Source: Limnomonas spitsbergensis (taxonomy: Eukaryota; Chlorophyta; Chlorophyceae; Chlamydomonadales). From it: DNA of 64,000 nucleotides. Positions 15,001-26,917 of the stretch are shown piece by piece. A model generated the notes under the pieces. It searched no databases. It was not told the origin of the DNA and saw nothing but the letters and a program-made list of their open reading frames with translations. Every line of letters starts with the position of its first letter. The stretch's first letter is position 1. The stretch lies in assembly GCA_037349105.1 (NCBI GenBank), contig JAYJMM010000113.1, forward strand, positions 5,580,001-5,644,000, written 5' to 3'. Made by a program: the position numbers and the translations under genes.

Positions 15001-18000
15001 ACCCACGCACCTTTGCTCTCATGCACCCATGAAACCATACACCCACGCACCTTTGCTCTCATGCACCCATGAAACCAAACACCCACGCACCTTTGCTCTC
15101 ATGCACCCATGAAACCATACACCCACGCACCTTTGCTCTCATGCACCCATGAAACCATACACCCACGCACCTTTGCTCTCATGCACCCATGAAACCATGC
15201 ACCCACGCACCTTTGCTCTCATGCACCCATGAAACCATGCACCCACGCACCTATGCTCTCATGCACCCATGAAACCATGCACCCACGCACCTATGCTCTC
15301 ATGCACCCATGAAACCATGCACCCATGCACCTTTGCTCTCATGCACCCATGAAACCATACACCCACGCACCTTTGCTCTCATGCACCCATGAAACCATAC
15401 ACCCACGCACCTATGCTCTCATGCACCCATGAAACCATACACCCACGCACCTTTGCTCTCATACACCCATGAAACCATACACCCACGCACCTTTGCTCTC
15501 ATGCACCCATGAAACCATACACCCACGCACCTTTGCTCTCATGCACCCATGAAACCATACACCCACGCACCTTTGCTCTCATGCACCCATGAAACCATGC
15601 ACCCACGCACCTTTGCTCTCATGCACCCATGAAACCATGCACCCACGCACCTATGCTCTCATGCACCCATGAAACCATGCACCCACGCACCTATGCTCTC
15701 ATGCACCCATGAAACCATGCACCCATGCACCTTTGCTCTCATGCACCCATGAAACCATACACCCACGCACCTTTGCTCTCATGCACCCATGAAACCATAC
15801 ACCCACGCACCTTTGCTCTCATGCACCCATGAAACCATACACCCACGCACCTATGCTCTCATGCACCCATGAAACCATGCACCCACGCACCTTTGCTCTC
15901 ATGCACCCATGAAACCATGCACCCACGCACCTTTGCTCTCATGCACCCATGAAACCATACACCCACGCACCTTTGCTCTCATGCACCCATGAAACCATAC
16001 ACCCACGCACCTTTGCTCTCATGCACCCATGAAACCATACACCCACGCACCTTTGCTCTCATGCACCCATGAAACCATGCACCCACGCACCTTTGCTCTC
16101 ATGCACCCATGAAACCATGCACCCACGCACCTATGCTCTCATGCACCCATGAAACCATGCACCCATGCACCTTTGCTCTCATGCACCCATGAAACCATAC
16201 ACCCACGCACCTTTGCTCTCATGCACCCATGAAACCATACACCCACGCACCTTTGCTCTCATGCACCCATGAAACCATACACCCACGCACCTTTGCTCTC
16301 ATGCACCCATGAAACCATACACCCACGCACCTTTGCTCTCATGCACCCATGAAACCATACACCCACGCACCTTTGCTCTCATGCACCCATGAAACCATAC
16401 ACCCACGCACCTTTGCTCTCATGCACCCATGAAACCATACACCCACGCACCTTTGCTCTCATGCACCCATGAAACCATGCACCCACGCACCTTTGCTCTC
16501 ATGCACCCATGAAACCATACACCCACGCACCTTTGCTCTCATGCACCCATGAAACCATACACCCACGCACCTTTGCTCTCATGCACCCATGAAACCATGC
16601 ACCCACGCACCTTTGCTCTCATGCACCCATGAAACCATACACCCACGCACCTATGCTCTCATGCACCCATGAAACCATACACCCACGCACCTTTGCTCTC
16701 ATGCACCCATGAAACCATGCACCCACGCACCTTTGCTCTCATGCACCCATGAAACCATGCACCCACGCACCTTTGCTCTCATGCACCCATGAAACCATAC
16801 ACCCACGCACCTTTGCTCTCATGCACCCATGAAACCATACACCCACGCACCTATGCTCTCATGCACCCATGAAACCATACACCCACGCACCTATGCTCTC
16901 ATGCACCCATGAAACCATACACCCACGCACCTTTGCTCTCATGCACCCATGAAACCATACACCCACGCACCTATGCTCTCATGCACCCATGAAACCATGC
17001 ACCCACGCACCTTTGCTCTCATGCACCCATGAAACCATGCACCCACGCACCTATGCTCTCATGCACCCATGAAACCATGCACCCACGCACCTATGCTCTC
17101 ATGCACCCATGAAACCATGCACCCACGCACCTTTGCTCTCATGCACCCATGAAACCATACACCCACGCACCTTTGCTCTCATGCACCCATGAAACCATAC
17201 ACCCACGCACCTTTGCTCTCATGCACCCATGAAACCATACACCCACGCACCTATGCTCTCATGCACCCATGAAACCATGCACCCACGCACCTTTGCTCTC
17301 ATGCACCCATGAAACCATGCACCCACGCACCTTTGCTCTCATGCACCCATGAAACCATACACCCACGCACCTTTGCTCTCATGCACCCATGAAACCATAC
17401 ACCCACGCACCTATGCTCTCATGCACCCATGAAACCATGCACCCACGCACCTTTGCTCTCATGCACCCATGAAACCATACACCCACGCACCTTTGCTCTC
17501 ATGCACCCATGAAACCATACACCCACGCACCTTTGCTCTCATGCACCCATGAAACCAAACACCCACGCACCTTTGCTCTCATGCACCCATGAAACCATAC
17601 ACCCACGCACCTTTGCTCTCATGCACCCATGAAACCATACACCCACGCACCTTTGCTCTCATGCACCCATGAAACCATGCACCCACGCACCTTTGCTCTC
17701 ATGCACCCATGAAACCATGCACCCACGCACCTATGCTCTCATGCACCCATGAAACCATGCACCCACGCACCTATGCTCTCATGCACCCATGAAACCATGC
17801 ACCCATGCACCTTTGCTCTCATGCACCCATGAAACCATACACCCACGCACCTTTGCTCTCATGCACCCATGAAACCATACACCCACGCACCTATGCTCTC
17901 ATGCACCCATGAAACCATACACCCACGCACCTTTGCTCTCATACACCCATGAAACCATACACCCACGCACCTTTGCTCTCATGCACCCATGAAACCATAC

Positions 18001-21000
18001 ACCCACGCACCTTTGCTCTCATGCACCCATGAAACCATACACCCACGCACCTTTGCTCTCATGCACCCATGAAACCATACACCCACGCACCTTTGCTCTC
18101 ATGCACCCATGAAACCATGCACCCACGCACCTTTGCTCTCATGCACCCATGAAACCATGCACCCACGCACCTATGCTCTCATGCACCCATGAAACCATGC
18201 ACCCACGCACCTATGCTCTCATGCACCCATGAAACCATGCACCCACGCACCTTTGCTCTCATGCACCCATGAAACCATACACCCACGCACCTTTGCTCTC
18301 ATGCACCCATGAAACCATACACCCACGCACCTTTGCTCTCATGCACCCATGAAACCATACACCCACGCACCTATGCTCTCATGCACCCATGAAACCATGC
18401 ACCCACGCACCTTTGCTCTCATGCACCCATGAAACCATGCACCCACGCACCTTTGCTCTCATGCACCCATGAAACCATACACCCACGCACCTTTGCTCTC
18501 ATGCACCCATGAAACCATACACCCACGCACCTTTGCTCTCATGCACCCATGAAACCATACACCCACGCACCTTTGCTCTCATGCACCCATGAAACCAAAC
18601 ACCCACGCACCTTTGCTCTCATGCACCCATGAAACCATACACCCACGCACCTTTGCTCTCATGCACCCATGAAACCATACACCCACGCACCTTTGCTCTC
18701 ATGCACCCATGAAACCATGCACCCACGCACCTTTGCTCTCATGCACCCATGAAACCATGCACCCACGCACCTATGCTCTCATGCACCCATGAAACCATGC
18801 ACCCACGCACCTATGCTCTCATGCACCCATGAAACCATGCACCCATGCACCTTTGCTCTCATGCACCCATGAAACCATACACCCACGCACCTTTGCTCTC
18901 ATGCACCCATGAAACCATACACCCACGCACCTATGCTCTCATGCACCCATGAAACCATACACCCACGCACCTTTGCTCTCATACACCCATGAAACCATAC
19001 ACCCACGCACCTTTGCTCTCATGCACCCATGAAACCATACACCCACGCACCTTTGCTCTCATGCACCCATGAAACCATACACCCACGCACCTTTGCTCTC
19101 ATGCACCCATGAAACCATACACCCACGCACCTTTGCTCTCATGCACCCATGAAACCATGCACCCACGCACCTTTGCTCTCATGCACCCATGAAACCATGC
19201 ACCCACGCACCTGTGCTCTCATGCACCCATGAAACCATACACCCACGCACCTATGCTCTCATGCACCCATGAAACCATGCACCCACGCACCTTTGCTCTC
19301 ATGCACCCATGAAACCATACACCCACGCACCTATGCTCTCATGCACCCATGAAACCATACACCCACGCACCTTTGCTCTCATGCACCCATGAAACCATGC
19401 ACCCACGCACCTTTGCCCTCATGCACCCATGAAACCATGCACCCACGCACCTTTGCTCTCATGCACCCATGAAACCATGCACCCCCCCCCCTTGCTCTCA
19501 TGCACCCATGAAACCATACACCCACGCACCTTTGCTCTCATGCACCCATGAAACCATACACCCACGCACCTTTGCTCTCATGTACCCATGAAACCATGCA
19601 CCCACGCACCTTTGCTCTCATGCACCCATGAAACCATGCACCCACGCACCTTTGCTCTCATGCACCCATGAAACCATACACCCACGCACCTTTGCTCTCA
19701 TGCACCCATGAAACCATACACCCACGCACCTATGCTCTCATGCACCCATGAAACCATACACCCACGCACCTATGCTCTCATGCACCCATGAAACCATACA
19801 CCCACGCACCTATGCTCTCATGCACCCATGAAACCATACACCCACGCACCTTTGCTCTCATGCACCCATGAAACCATACACCCACGCACCTATGCTCTCA
19901 TGCACCCATGAAACCATGCACCCACGCACCTTTGCTCTCATGCACCCATGAAACCATGCATCCACGCACCTATGCTCTCATGCACCCATGAAACCATGCA
20001 TCCACGCACCTATGCTCTCATGCACCCATGAAACCATGCACCCACGCACCTTTGCTCTCATGCACCCATGAAACCATACACCCACGCACCTTTGCTCTCA
20101 TGCACCCATGAAACCATGCACCCACGCACCTTTGCTCTCATGCACCCATGAAACCATGCACCCACGCACCTTTGCTCTCATGCACCCATGAAACCATACA
20201 CCCACGCACCTTTGCTCTCATGCACCCATGAAACCATACACCCACGCACCTATGCTCTCATGCACCCATGAAACCATGCACCCACGCACCTATGCTCTCA
20301 TGCACCCATGAAACCATACACCCACGCACCTTTGCTCTCATGCACCCATGAAACCATACACCCACGCACCTTTGCTCTCATGCACCCATGAAACCATACA
20401 CCCACGCACCTTTGCTCTCATGCACCCATGAAACCATACACCCACGCACCTTTGCTCTCATGCACCCATGAAACCATACACCCACGCACCTTTGCTCTCA
20501 TGCACCCATGAAACCATGCACCCACGCACCTTTGCTCTCATGCACCCATGAAACCATGCACCCACGCACCTTTGCTCTCATGCACCCATGAAACCATGCA
20601 CCCACGCACCTTTGCTCTCATGCACCCATGAAACCATACACCCACGCACCTTTGCTCTCATGCACCCATGAAACCATACACCCACGCACCTTTGCTCTCA
20701 TGCACCCATGAAACCATGCACCCACGCACCTATGCTCTCATGCACCCATGAAACCATGCACCCACGCACCTTTGCTCTCATGCACCCATGAAACCATACA
20801 CCCACGCACCTTTGCTCTCATGCACCCATGAAACCATGCACCCACGCACCTTTGCTCTCATGCACCCATGAAACCATGCACCCACGCACCTTTGCTCTCA
20901 TGCACCCATGAAACCATACACCCACGCACCTTTGCTCTCATGCACCCATGAAACCATACACCCACGCACCTATGCTCTCATGCACCCATGAAACCATGCA

Positions 21001-21670
21001 CCCACGCACCTATGCTCTCATGCACCCATGAAACCATACACCCACGCACCTTTGCTCTCATGCACCCATGAAACCATACACCCACGCACCTTTGCTCTCA
21101 TGCACCCATGAAACCATACACCCACGCACCTTTGCTCTCATGCACCCATGAAACCATACACCCACGCACCTTTGCTCTCATGCACCCATGAAACCATACA
21201 CCCACGCACCTTTGCTCTCATGCACCCATGAAACCATGCACCCACGCACCTTTGCTCTCATGCACCCATGAAACCATGCACCCACGCACCTTTGCTCTCA
21301 TGCACCCATGAAACCATGCACCCACGCACCTTTGCTCTCATGCACCCATGAAACCATACACCCACGCACCTTTGCTCTCATGCACCCATGAAACCATACA
21401 CCCACGCACCTATGCTCTCATGCACCCATGAAACCATACACCCACGCACCTATGCTCTCATGCACCCATGAAACCATACACCCACGCACCTTTGCTCTCA
21501 TGTACCCATGAAACCATACACCCACGCACCTTTGCTCTCATGCACCCATGAAACCATACACCCACGCACCTTTGCTCTCATGCACCCATGAAACCATGCA
21601 CCCACACACCTATGCTCTCATGCACCCATGAAACCATGCACCCACGCATCTATGCTCTCATGCACCCATG
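1..21670. repeat. 40-bp satellite array, about 540 copies
   Basis: The block is an uninterrupted tandem array with a 40-bp period. The unit begins GAAACCAT(A/G)CACCCACGCAC and ends GCTCTCATGCACCCAT. Most units differ only at two positions: A or G in CATRC, and T or A in CTWTGCTC. The + strand is strongly C-rich (17 C, 5 G per unit). Phase is broken only three times: an 8-bp deletion near 9,891 and two poly-C units near 10,201 and 19,480. Rare variants recur at fixed distances, showing segmental duplications inside the array. Short minus-strand reading frames here are by-products of the period. A centromeric, subtelomeric or heterochromatic role is possible but cannot be told from sequence. 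Confidence 0.98.
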
Positions 21671-21874
21671 CGCCTATACACACGTGCACATTTTCTCTCA
21701 TGCACCCATGTACCCATGCGCTCATGGCCCCATGCACGTATACGGTACACACATGCACGTTTGCTCTCATGCACTCATGCACTCATGTGCCTATGCATGT
21801 AATATTGTTATGTGCTCATCCTGCGTTTAGGTTCTCAGACATGTTGTCTGGCCATGCACTGATGTGCCTTACAG
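21671..21874. repeat. Degenerate edge of the satellite
   Basis: The perfect 40-bp period stops at about 21,670. It is followed by about 130 bp of decayed, shorter CATGCACCCATG-like words (CATGCGCC, CATGTACC, CATGCACT), then unique sequence. The boundary is gradual and no terminal repeat or target-site duplication is seen. Confidence 0.75.
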
Positions 21875-23730
21875 GCAAGGACATCATGGTTCCTTCACCT
21901 TGGGGTTGTGTTGCTTTGTGCGGAGAGGACAAAAACAATGGCTACCTGCAGCGCATGTCGCCTTGGCTTCTCGAGGAGTTAAAGGCCAAAGTGAGCTGCT
22001 GTGCTCCCAGGAACTGAGGGCATTGATGTCTCAGTTTCCTGACATGTCTCAGTTTCTATGTCAGGGTGCTTTGGCTACGGCCTGTGGCCTCTCTAGGGGC
22101 ATAGGGCAGCAAGCCCTGCTTGGGACACCGGCGGTGGTGAAGGTTGGGTCCCCATCAGCCCGGTGGTGGCCGCCCAACAGCCCTCCGAAGTTGGTCTGGT
22201 ACTGCGCACTAAAATAAGCGAGCACAAGACTCTAGTGCACACTAAAATAGAAAATTGCATTGGATGCGGCTGCACTAAAAAATCCACTCCCACACCCTGG
22301 CTGGCAGATGGTGATCTTCATATCTCGAACCTCTCTAATTAATTCTTCCCTTTACTGGCCCTATCCTAGGCCTGGCTATCCCAACCTTGTCCTTGACTCT
22401 ACCCAGGCTAAGCTCGCCGAGCCGGGGGATCACCTCATGTTCTTCGGTGGTTCCGTTGCAAAGCCTTCCCCTATAGACCCCTCCGGCCGCGGCGCAGCGA
22501 CACACCACTTCAGCAACGACAGCAGCTTCCTGTTTGTGCCCAAGGAGAGCATCGTAACTTCACGCACACCCTTCTGACGTCCGAGTTTTGCTACTCGCCG
22601 CAGAGGGCGCACGGAGGGCACCCAGGTGGGTGCCTCTGTCATCTATTGGTACTCCAGCTTTAGTTCAGCTTCATTGCAGCCATTAGCCATGGATTCCTAG
22701 GGCCTTAAGACCTACCGCTTGTGTCACCTGCTGTAGGCCGGTCACACTTTGGTCCCCATCGGTGCAGTGGTGGCCGCCTGGTCGTTCCCCCAAAGGTGGC
22801 GTGGCACATTCTAAGTTCAGCAGTTGTGAGAACCGATATCTGCAGAGCAGAGGTGCACACGAATTACAGGAGGGTTGTATGATGGTTTGGGACAAGGGCG
22901 CTGCTTCATGTGTTCATTGGATCAAAACCATCGTGCTGGTTGCCGTGTCTAGTAGGGCTGGTGCTGCCCTCAGCAGACCTGATCTCTTGGTTGAACCAAG
23001 ACGATCCAGAAAGTAGCTTCGTCAACTGTCTAATTTGTTATAATCTGTCAGTAGTATGACTCCCCTAAGGTTATATAGGCCTGTCTAACTAGAAGCATGA
23101 GCTTGCCTTACCAGCAGCATAGACCTGCTTTAAGAGGAGCATGGGCCTGTTCTACCAGAAGCATGGGCCTGACAAACGTGAGGCATGGGCTTGTCTTACC
23201 GGAAACATGGGCCTGACCAACGCGAGGAACTTCCGGCATGTTGTGTCTGTTGGGCATGGTACGTCAGCACCACGTACTTTCCCTGTCTTCATGACCTGCC
23301 ACTGCTCTGAGCTGCGCTGTTCCCTTGGGCCTCTCATGTCCTTAGGAGGCAGGGGGCCGGGGGCGTAATTTCCTTCCTTTCTATGTGAAGCCCTGATTTT
23401 CAGAGTGGGTCATGCACACTCCCCGACTGAACCTTCATTCTGTATGCCCCACTCGCCCAGCAGACGGTTTGTGCTCAACACCATCCCTGCCCACCCGACC
23501 CCGCCCTTCGCTCTGTGCCCCACCCCCACACAGACCGGTACATCTCTGCCCTGCTGTTTGGCTGCATCCCGGTCATGCTCAACAGCACCGCGACCCTGGA
23601 TGGACCCTGGCGCTGCCCTAAGAGGAGGTCATCCCCTGGCACTCATTCTCAACGATGGTGGACGTTGCCGGCATGGCAGGCCTTAAGGAACAGGTCGGGA
23701 GGTCTTAGGGAACAGGTTGGGAGGCCTTAA
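21875..23730 (+). pseudogene. Exostosin-like (GT47) glycosyltransferase remnant
   Basis: Three pieces in order resemble the exostosin/GT47 fold. (1) An exon at 21,875-21,990, flanked by TTACAG and GTGAGC, encodes GKDIMVPSP, like the family's KDVVIP segment. (2) Around 22,430-22,555 there is HLMFFGGSV, like the conserved FFAG strand. (3) From about 23,535 there is DRYISALLFGCIPVML, the hallmark GCIPV nucleotide-sugar-binding region. After this the expected continuation (EEVIPWHSFSTMV, 23,624-23,662) lies in another frame behind a TAA at 23,619-23,621, so the copy looks broken by a frameshift and a stop. Intact members are Golgi type II membrane glycosyltransferases. No start, stop or full exon set could be built. 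A sequencing indel or an unseen small intron is an alternative to decay. Confidence 0.5.
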
Positions 23731-23757
23731 GGAACAGGTCGGGAGGTCTTGGAGCTC
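23676..23757 (+). repeat. Short direct repeat at exostosin exon end
   Basis: The words CTTAAGGAACAGGTCGGGAGG and GTCTTAGGGAACAGGTTGGGAGG alternate three to four times with a spacing of about 24 bp. They copy the end of the last readable exostosin segment (GLKEQVG). Confidence 0.7.
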
Positions 23758-24216
23758 AAGCCCCCAGCGGTTGTCCAGGTTTAAGACTTCTCCCGTTGCG
23801 TCAGCAGGTTCCTCTGGCGGGTCCAATTAAGAAGGAGCTCCCTCGCGTTTTATCATGGCTCCTAATATTCAGATGTTGGCATTCCCCGCCCTCCAATGTG
23901 ATAACCTGCTGCTGACTTTTTTTTGTATCTGCAATCCAGTGGATGCAGACTGCTGATACCCTTGATGCAAGGGACAGGTGCATGCAGATTGGCGCCAGCA
24001 AACCTGTGCCCGTCCCATGGCAGCTCCGGCGAGAGACGATGGCATGGTGAAGACCGGAGAGGATTTCGAGGGAGCATTCCGTAACCTGGCTGTCGTAGAA
24101 GCAGATTTCCGATTTGCAGCATAGCTATCCTATCGCATTTTGGCTGCCATATCATCTACTTTCCCTCCGAGCAGCTGATACGGGTCGAGCAAAGGGACCG
24201 TATCCGCTGCACCTAC

Positions 24217-24458
24217 CTGTCTCTTGACCGAGACCGGGACTTGGCATTCTTCACATCCTTGTTGCGGGATTGCGATCTGGATTTCTCTTGAGGGGATATA
24301 TGATGTTTCAGATCATTTATGACGTGCGGACAGCAAGGCTGTCTCGCGAGATGTTTGATTAGCTAATAAGACCGCAATATGACCGTACAACTTACTGCCA
24401 CAGGCTTCGGCTCATCAGCATCCGACACCGGAGATCTGGAACGAGACCTGTCTGGCAT
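24217..24458 (-). CDS. RS-rich protein, two 5' exons (partial)
   Basis: On the minus strand an ATG at 24,458 opens MPDRSRSRSPVSDADEP and runs to a GTAAGT donor (exon 24,396-24,458, 21 codons). A second exon, 24,217-24,284, starts after CAAGAG in the same phase. It encodes SRSQSRNKD...AKSRSRSRDR and ends at a GTAGGT donor with two bases left over. RS dipeptides of this kind occur in SR splicing factors and other nuclear speckle proteins. No RNA-recognition motif or further exon could be found downstream towards 23,000, where exostosin pieces lie on the other strand. The gene may be a 5' fragment, or its later exons may not be recognisable. Family assignment beyond RS-rich is not justified. Confidence 0.4.
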
Positions 24459-26917
24459 TTTGTACATGCGCAATGCAGGCCTCGGCCTATGAAGCAGTGT
24501 GACAAAACTCATCGCATGTCCTAACGCGCCGTACTTTCCCACTCTTCGCACATCACACCTCGGTCACTACATCGTTCATTGGGGACTGCGCCGCATTCCG
24601 TGCTCTTCTCACCCCACAGCTACACATGAACCAGGCATCTAGAAATTTTAGCAATCTGGGGTTACAATACAAAATTACTTCCCACCTAAAACATGGCATT
24701 TGTACCGGTACTCGAAATTAGACGATGAGCCGTCTCGCCTCACTGTCGTCGCTGCTAACATCGGCTGGAAATCACCCCTTTATACAGCTGCTGAACCAGT
24801 GGAGACTACGGCTTTGGAAGGCCTTGCAACCGTTGCTAGAGGTGGGGCTGGTTATCAACACTCGCATGCTGATTCTAGAGGGCCACCAGGCTTAAGCCAC
24901 ACCCACATAGACACAGTAAATCGTACATACACTTCACAGAATAAGACCTGGTCATGACTGCAAGGCATGTTCTATCAGACAGAGCTGCAGGCTGCAGCCA
25001 TGCTCCAGCCGTCACTGCCTTGTGCCCATCAGAATGTGTAGCATGGAGTATGGGTGTCTGATGCTGCCAGAGCATCTTCCTACCAGGCTTTGCAGTCATG
25101 TAAGGCCTAGATTATTTTCAGCTTCTCTCCCAATTGGATGGAGCACTGAAAAATACCATATGAATGGGTGACCTTGGGCTGGGTACCCCTGCCTGGCGGA
25201 GGATCTCTAGATTGACCTTCCTCACACGGTTTCTTGAAAACCTCATTTGAATTTTTAGCCATGAAAGCGAAGCTCTCGGGCCAACAGGGAGGTACGCTGG
25301 TGACTCACTGGTCATACATTTATAATACTACGGCTGACATGCCATGCATGAATGCAGTAACTCATGGCTGGGTGTCCTGGCATGAGGGCCATCGTATGAA
25401 TGGCCAATGATGGAGGAATCAAGTGACCTGATAGCATACCCTTTGCCACGGCCAAACGGGCGTCTTCCTGAATCCACGCATACAGCGGTCTTAATAATTG
25501 AATATTCTTAAACGGAAGTCACTGAGGGACACAGCACAGCAACTAGGAAATGGAGCAGGCCTGTGTAGCCTTTGTTGATGTAATAGGGTTCAGGGTTTTT
25601 AAGGATTTTTTAGAGTTTTTAATGCCACTGGTGCTGCACCTGTAGTGACACTGGCGCAGCACCAGTGGTCCGGGTGGTGCCAGTGTCACTAGTTCACTAC
25701 CCGTGGTGATAGGATACTTTAATGATGCAATCACCCTGGTAACATATGCAAAAATAATTAAAATACAATAGAAGGTGATGCAAATTTAGTTTCAGGATTT
25801 GGTAACTGTAAAGGCATTGATTCAGATTATGTTTCCTATGTCATGGTTTTGCTGATTTATCTGAGGCAACGAGTTCAAGACGACTGGTACGTGGCCCATG
25901 GCTTGTGGACTCATGGTTCTACTGCTGCTGCATTGTTAATGCAGCCACCCAAAAGGGCCTGGCCAAGTGAACCGGGTAGGAACGCTAGGAAACAAGCTGA
26001 AATAAAAAAACAAAAATGCAACCACCCAGAGGTTGAAACAGGCCTGAGCCAAAAGAAAGCTAAGAAGAGTTCTGTCATGTGCGGCACGCACCACAGCCGG
26101 TCAAATACCACCTGCACTTGCAGCACCCTAGACTCGTGCCACTCATTCGGTCAATCCCTTGTAGATTCTCATACTTGAACCCTCTTTCCTTCTCCCCCTG
26201 CCCCTCTGCTTGCCATTCCTTGCCTTTTTCAGGAGGCTCAGCCCTGGTTCAAGTGGCTACTGCTGGACGCTCTTCTGTCCCTTCTACTGCGCTTCCTGGC
26301 CAGCAAGAGCTCGCGATTCAAGTCACTCCTGGTCATAATAGGGTTGGTTTAAGGACTCGACCTTGGTTTGAAGCCCCCTTTGTTTGAAGGCTCAACCTTG
26401 GTTCAAAGACTGAAACTTGGTTGACAGACGCCGGCTTGGTTTGAGTCCTTCAGCATTTTCTGGATATTCCAGCTGGGATCGAAGGTTGCAGCTAAGTTTG
26501 GAAACCACGACTGGACTTTGGAGGTTCCTCCCAGGCAACAGTACTTCAGGTCATTCCTGGCTCCACCACCATTCGTTTGGCCCGGGCCCCAGCCCTTCCG
26601 TTCACGCCTTGCCCCAGCACCTGTGTTCGCCCCAGGCCCCGACACTTCAGTCCGCCCTCGTGCAACTGCTTTCCTTCCCTTCCCCTCCCCTCCCATCCCC
26701 CAAGAACTCCTCCGTATCCTCCCTTCCCCCCCGCCACCACCGCACTAGTGCAACTGCTTAGGAAGTTTCCCTGTGGCTCGCCGCCCTACCTGGTTCAGCC
26801 ATCCTCACGACACCTCGTCACGCATTTCATTTCAGTCACAGCCTCGCTGTCTGGTGTGTGTTAAGCCAGAGGCTGCCGTCTGGGTCCCAGTGTACGCTGC
26901 TCCAAGCAGCCCTCGCT
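24459..26917. other. No recognisable gene
   Basis: Mostly unique sequence. I saw no exon with family resemblance. There is an interlocked pair of inverted repeats at 25,625-25,691. From 26,225 to 26,560 loosely repeated GGTTCAA / CTTGGTT words occur, and 26,570-26,760 is C-rich. An open stretch at 25,843-26,178 (+) has a lysine-rich middle but no recognisable motif. The promoter of the ATG10-like gene presumably lies at the right end; no TATA box stands out. Confidence 0.5.
25625..25691. other. Interlocked inverted repeats (A-B-A'-B')
   Basis: Arm A (CCACTGGTGCTGC, 25,625-25,637) pairs perfectly with A' (25,656-25,668). Arm B (TAGTGACACTGGC, 25,643-25,655) pairs perfectly with B' (25,679-25,691). 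Both are 13 bp without mismatch. The order A-B-A'-B' is that of a pseudoknot, with connectors of 5, 0 and 10 nt. Either hairpin can form but not both as simple stem-loops. Confidence 0.85.

Noticed and set aside
1..21670. CRISPR array
   Set aside because: The unit is a contiguous 40-bp tandem repeat without unique spacers, next to intron-containing eukaryotic genes.
25843..26178. + frame of 111 codons with a lysine-rich middle
   Set aside because: No motif, no splice context and no recognisable family; the length is within chance for this region.
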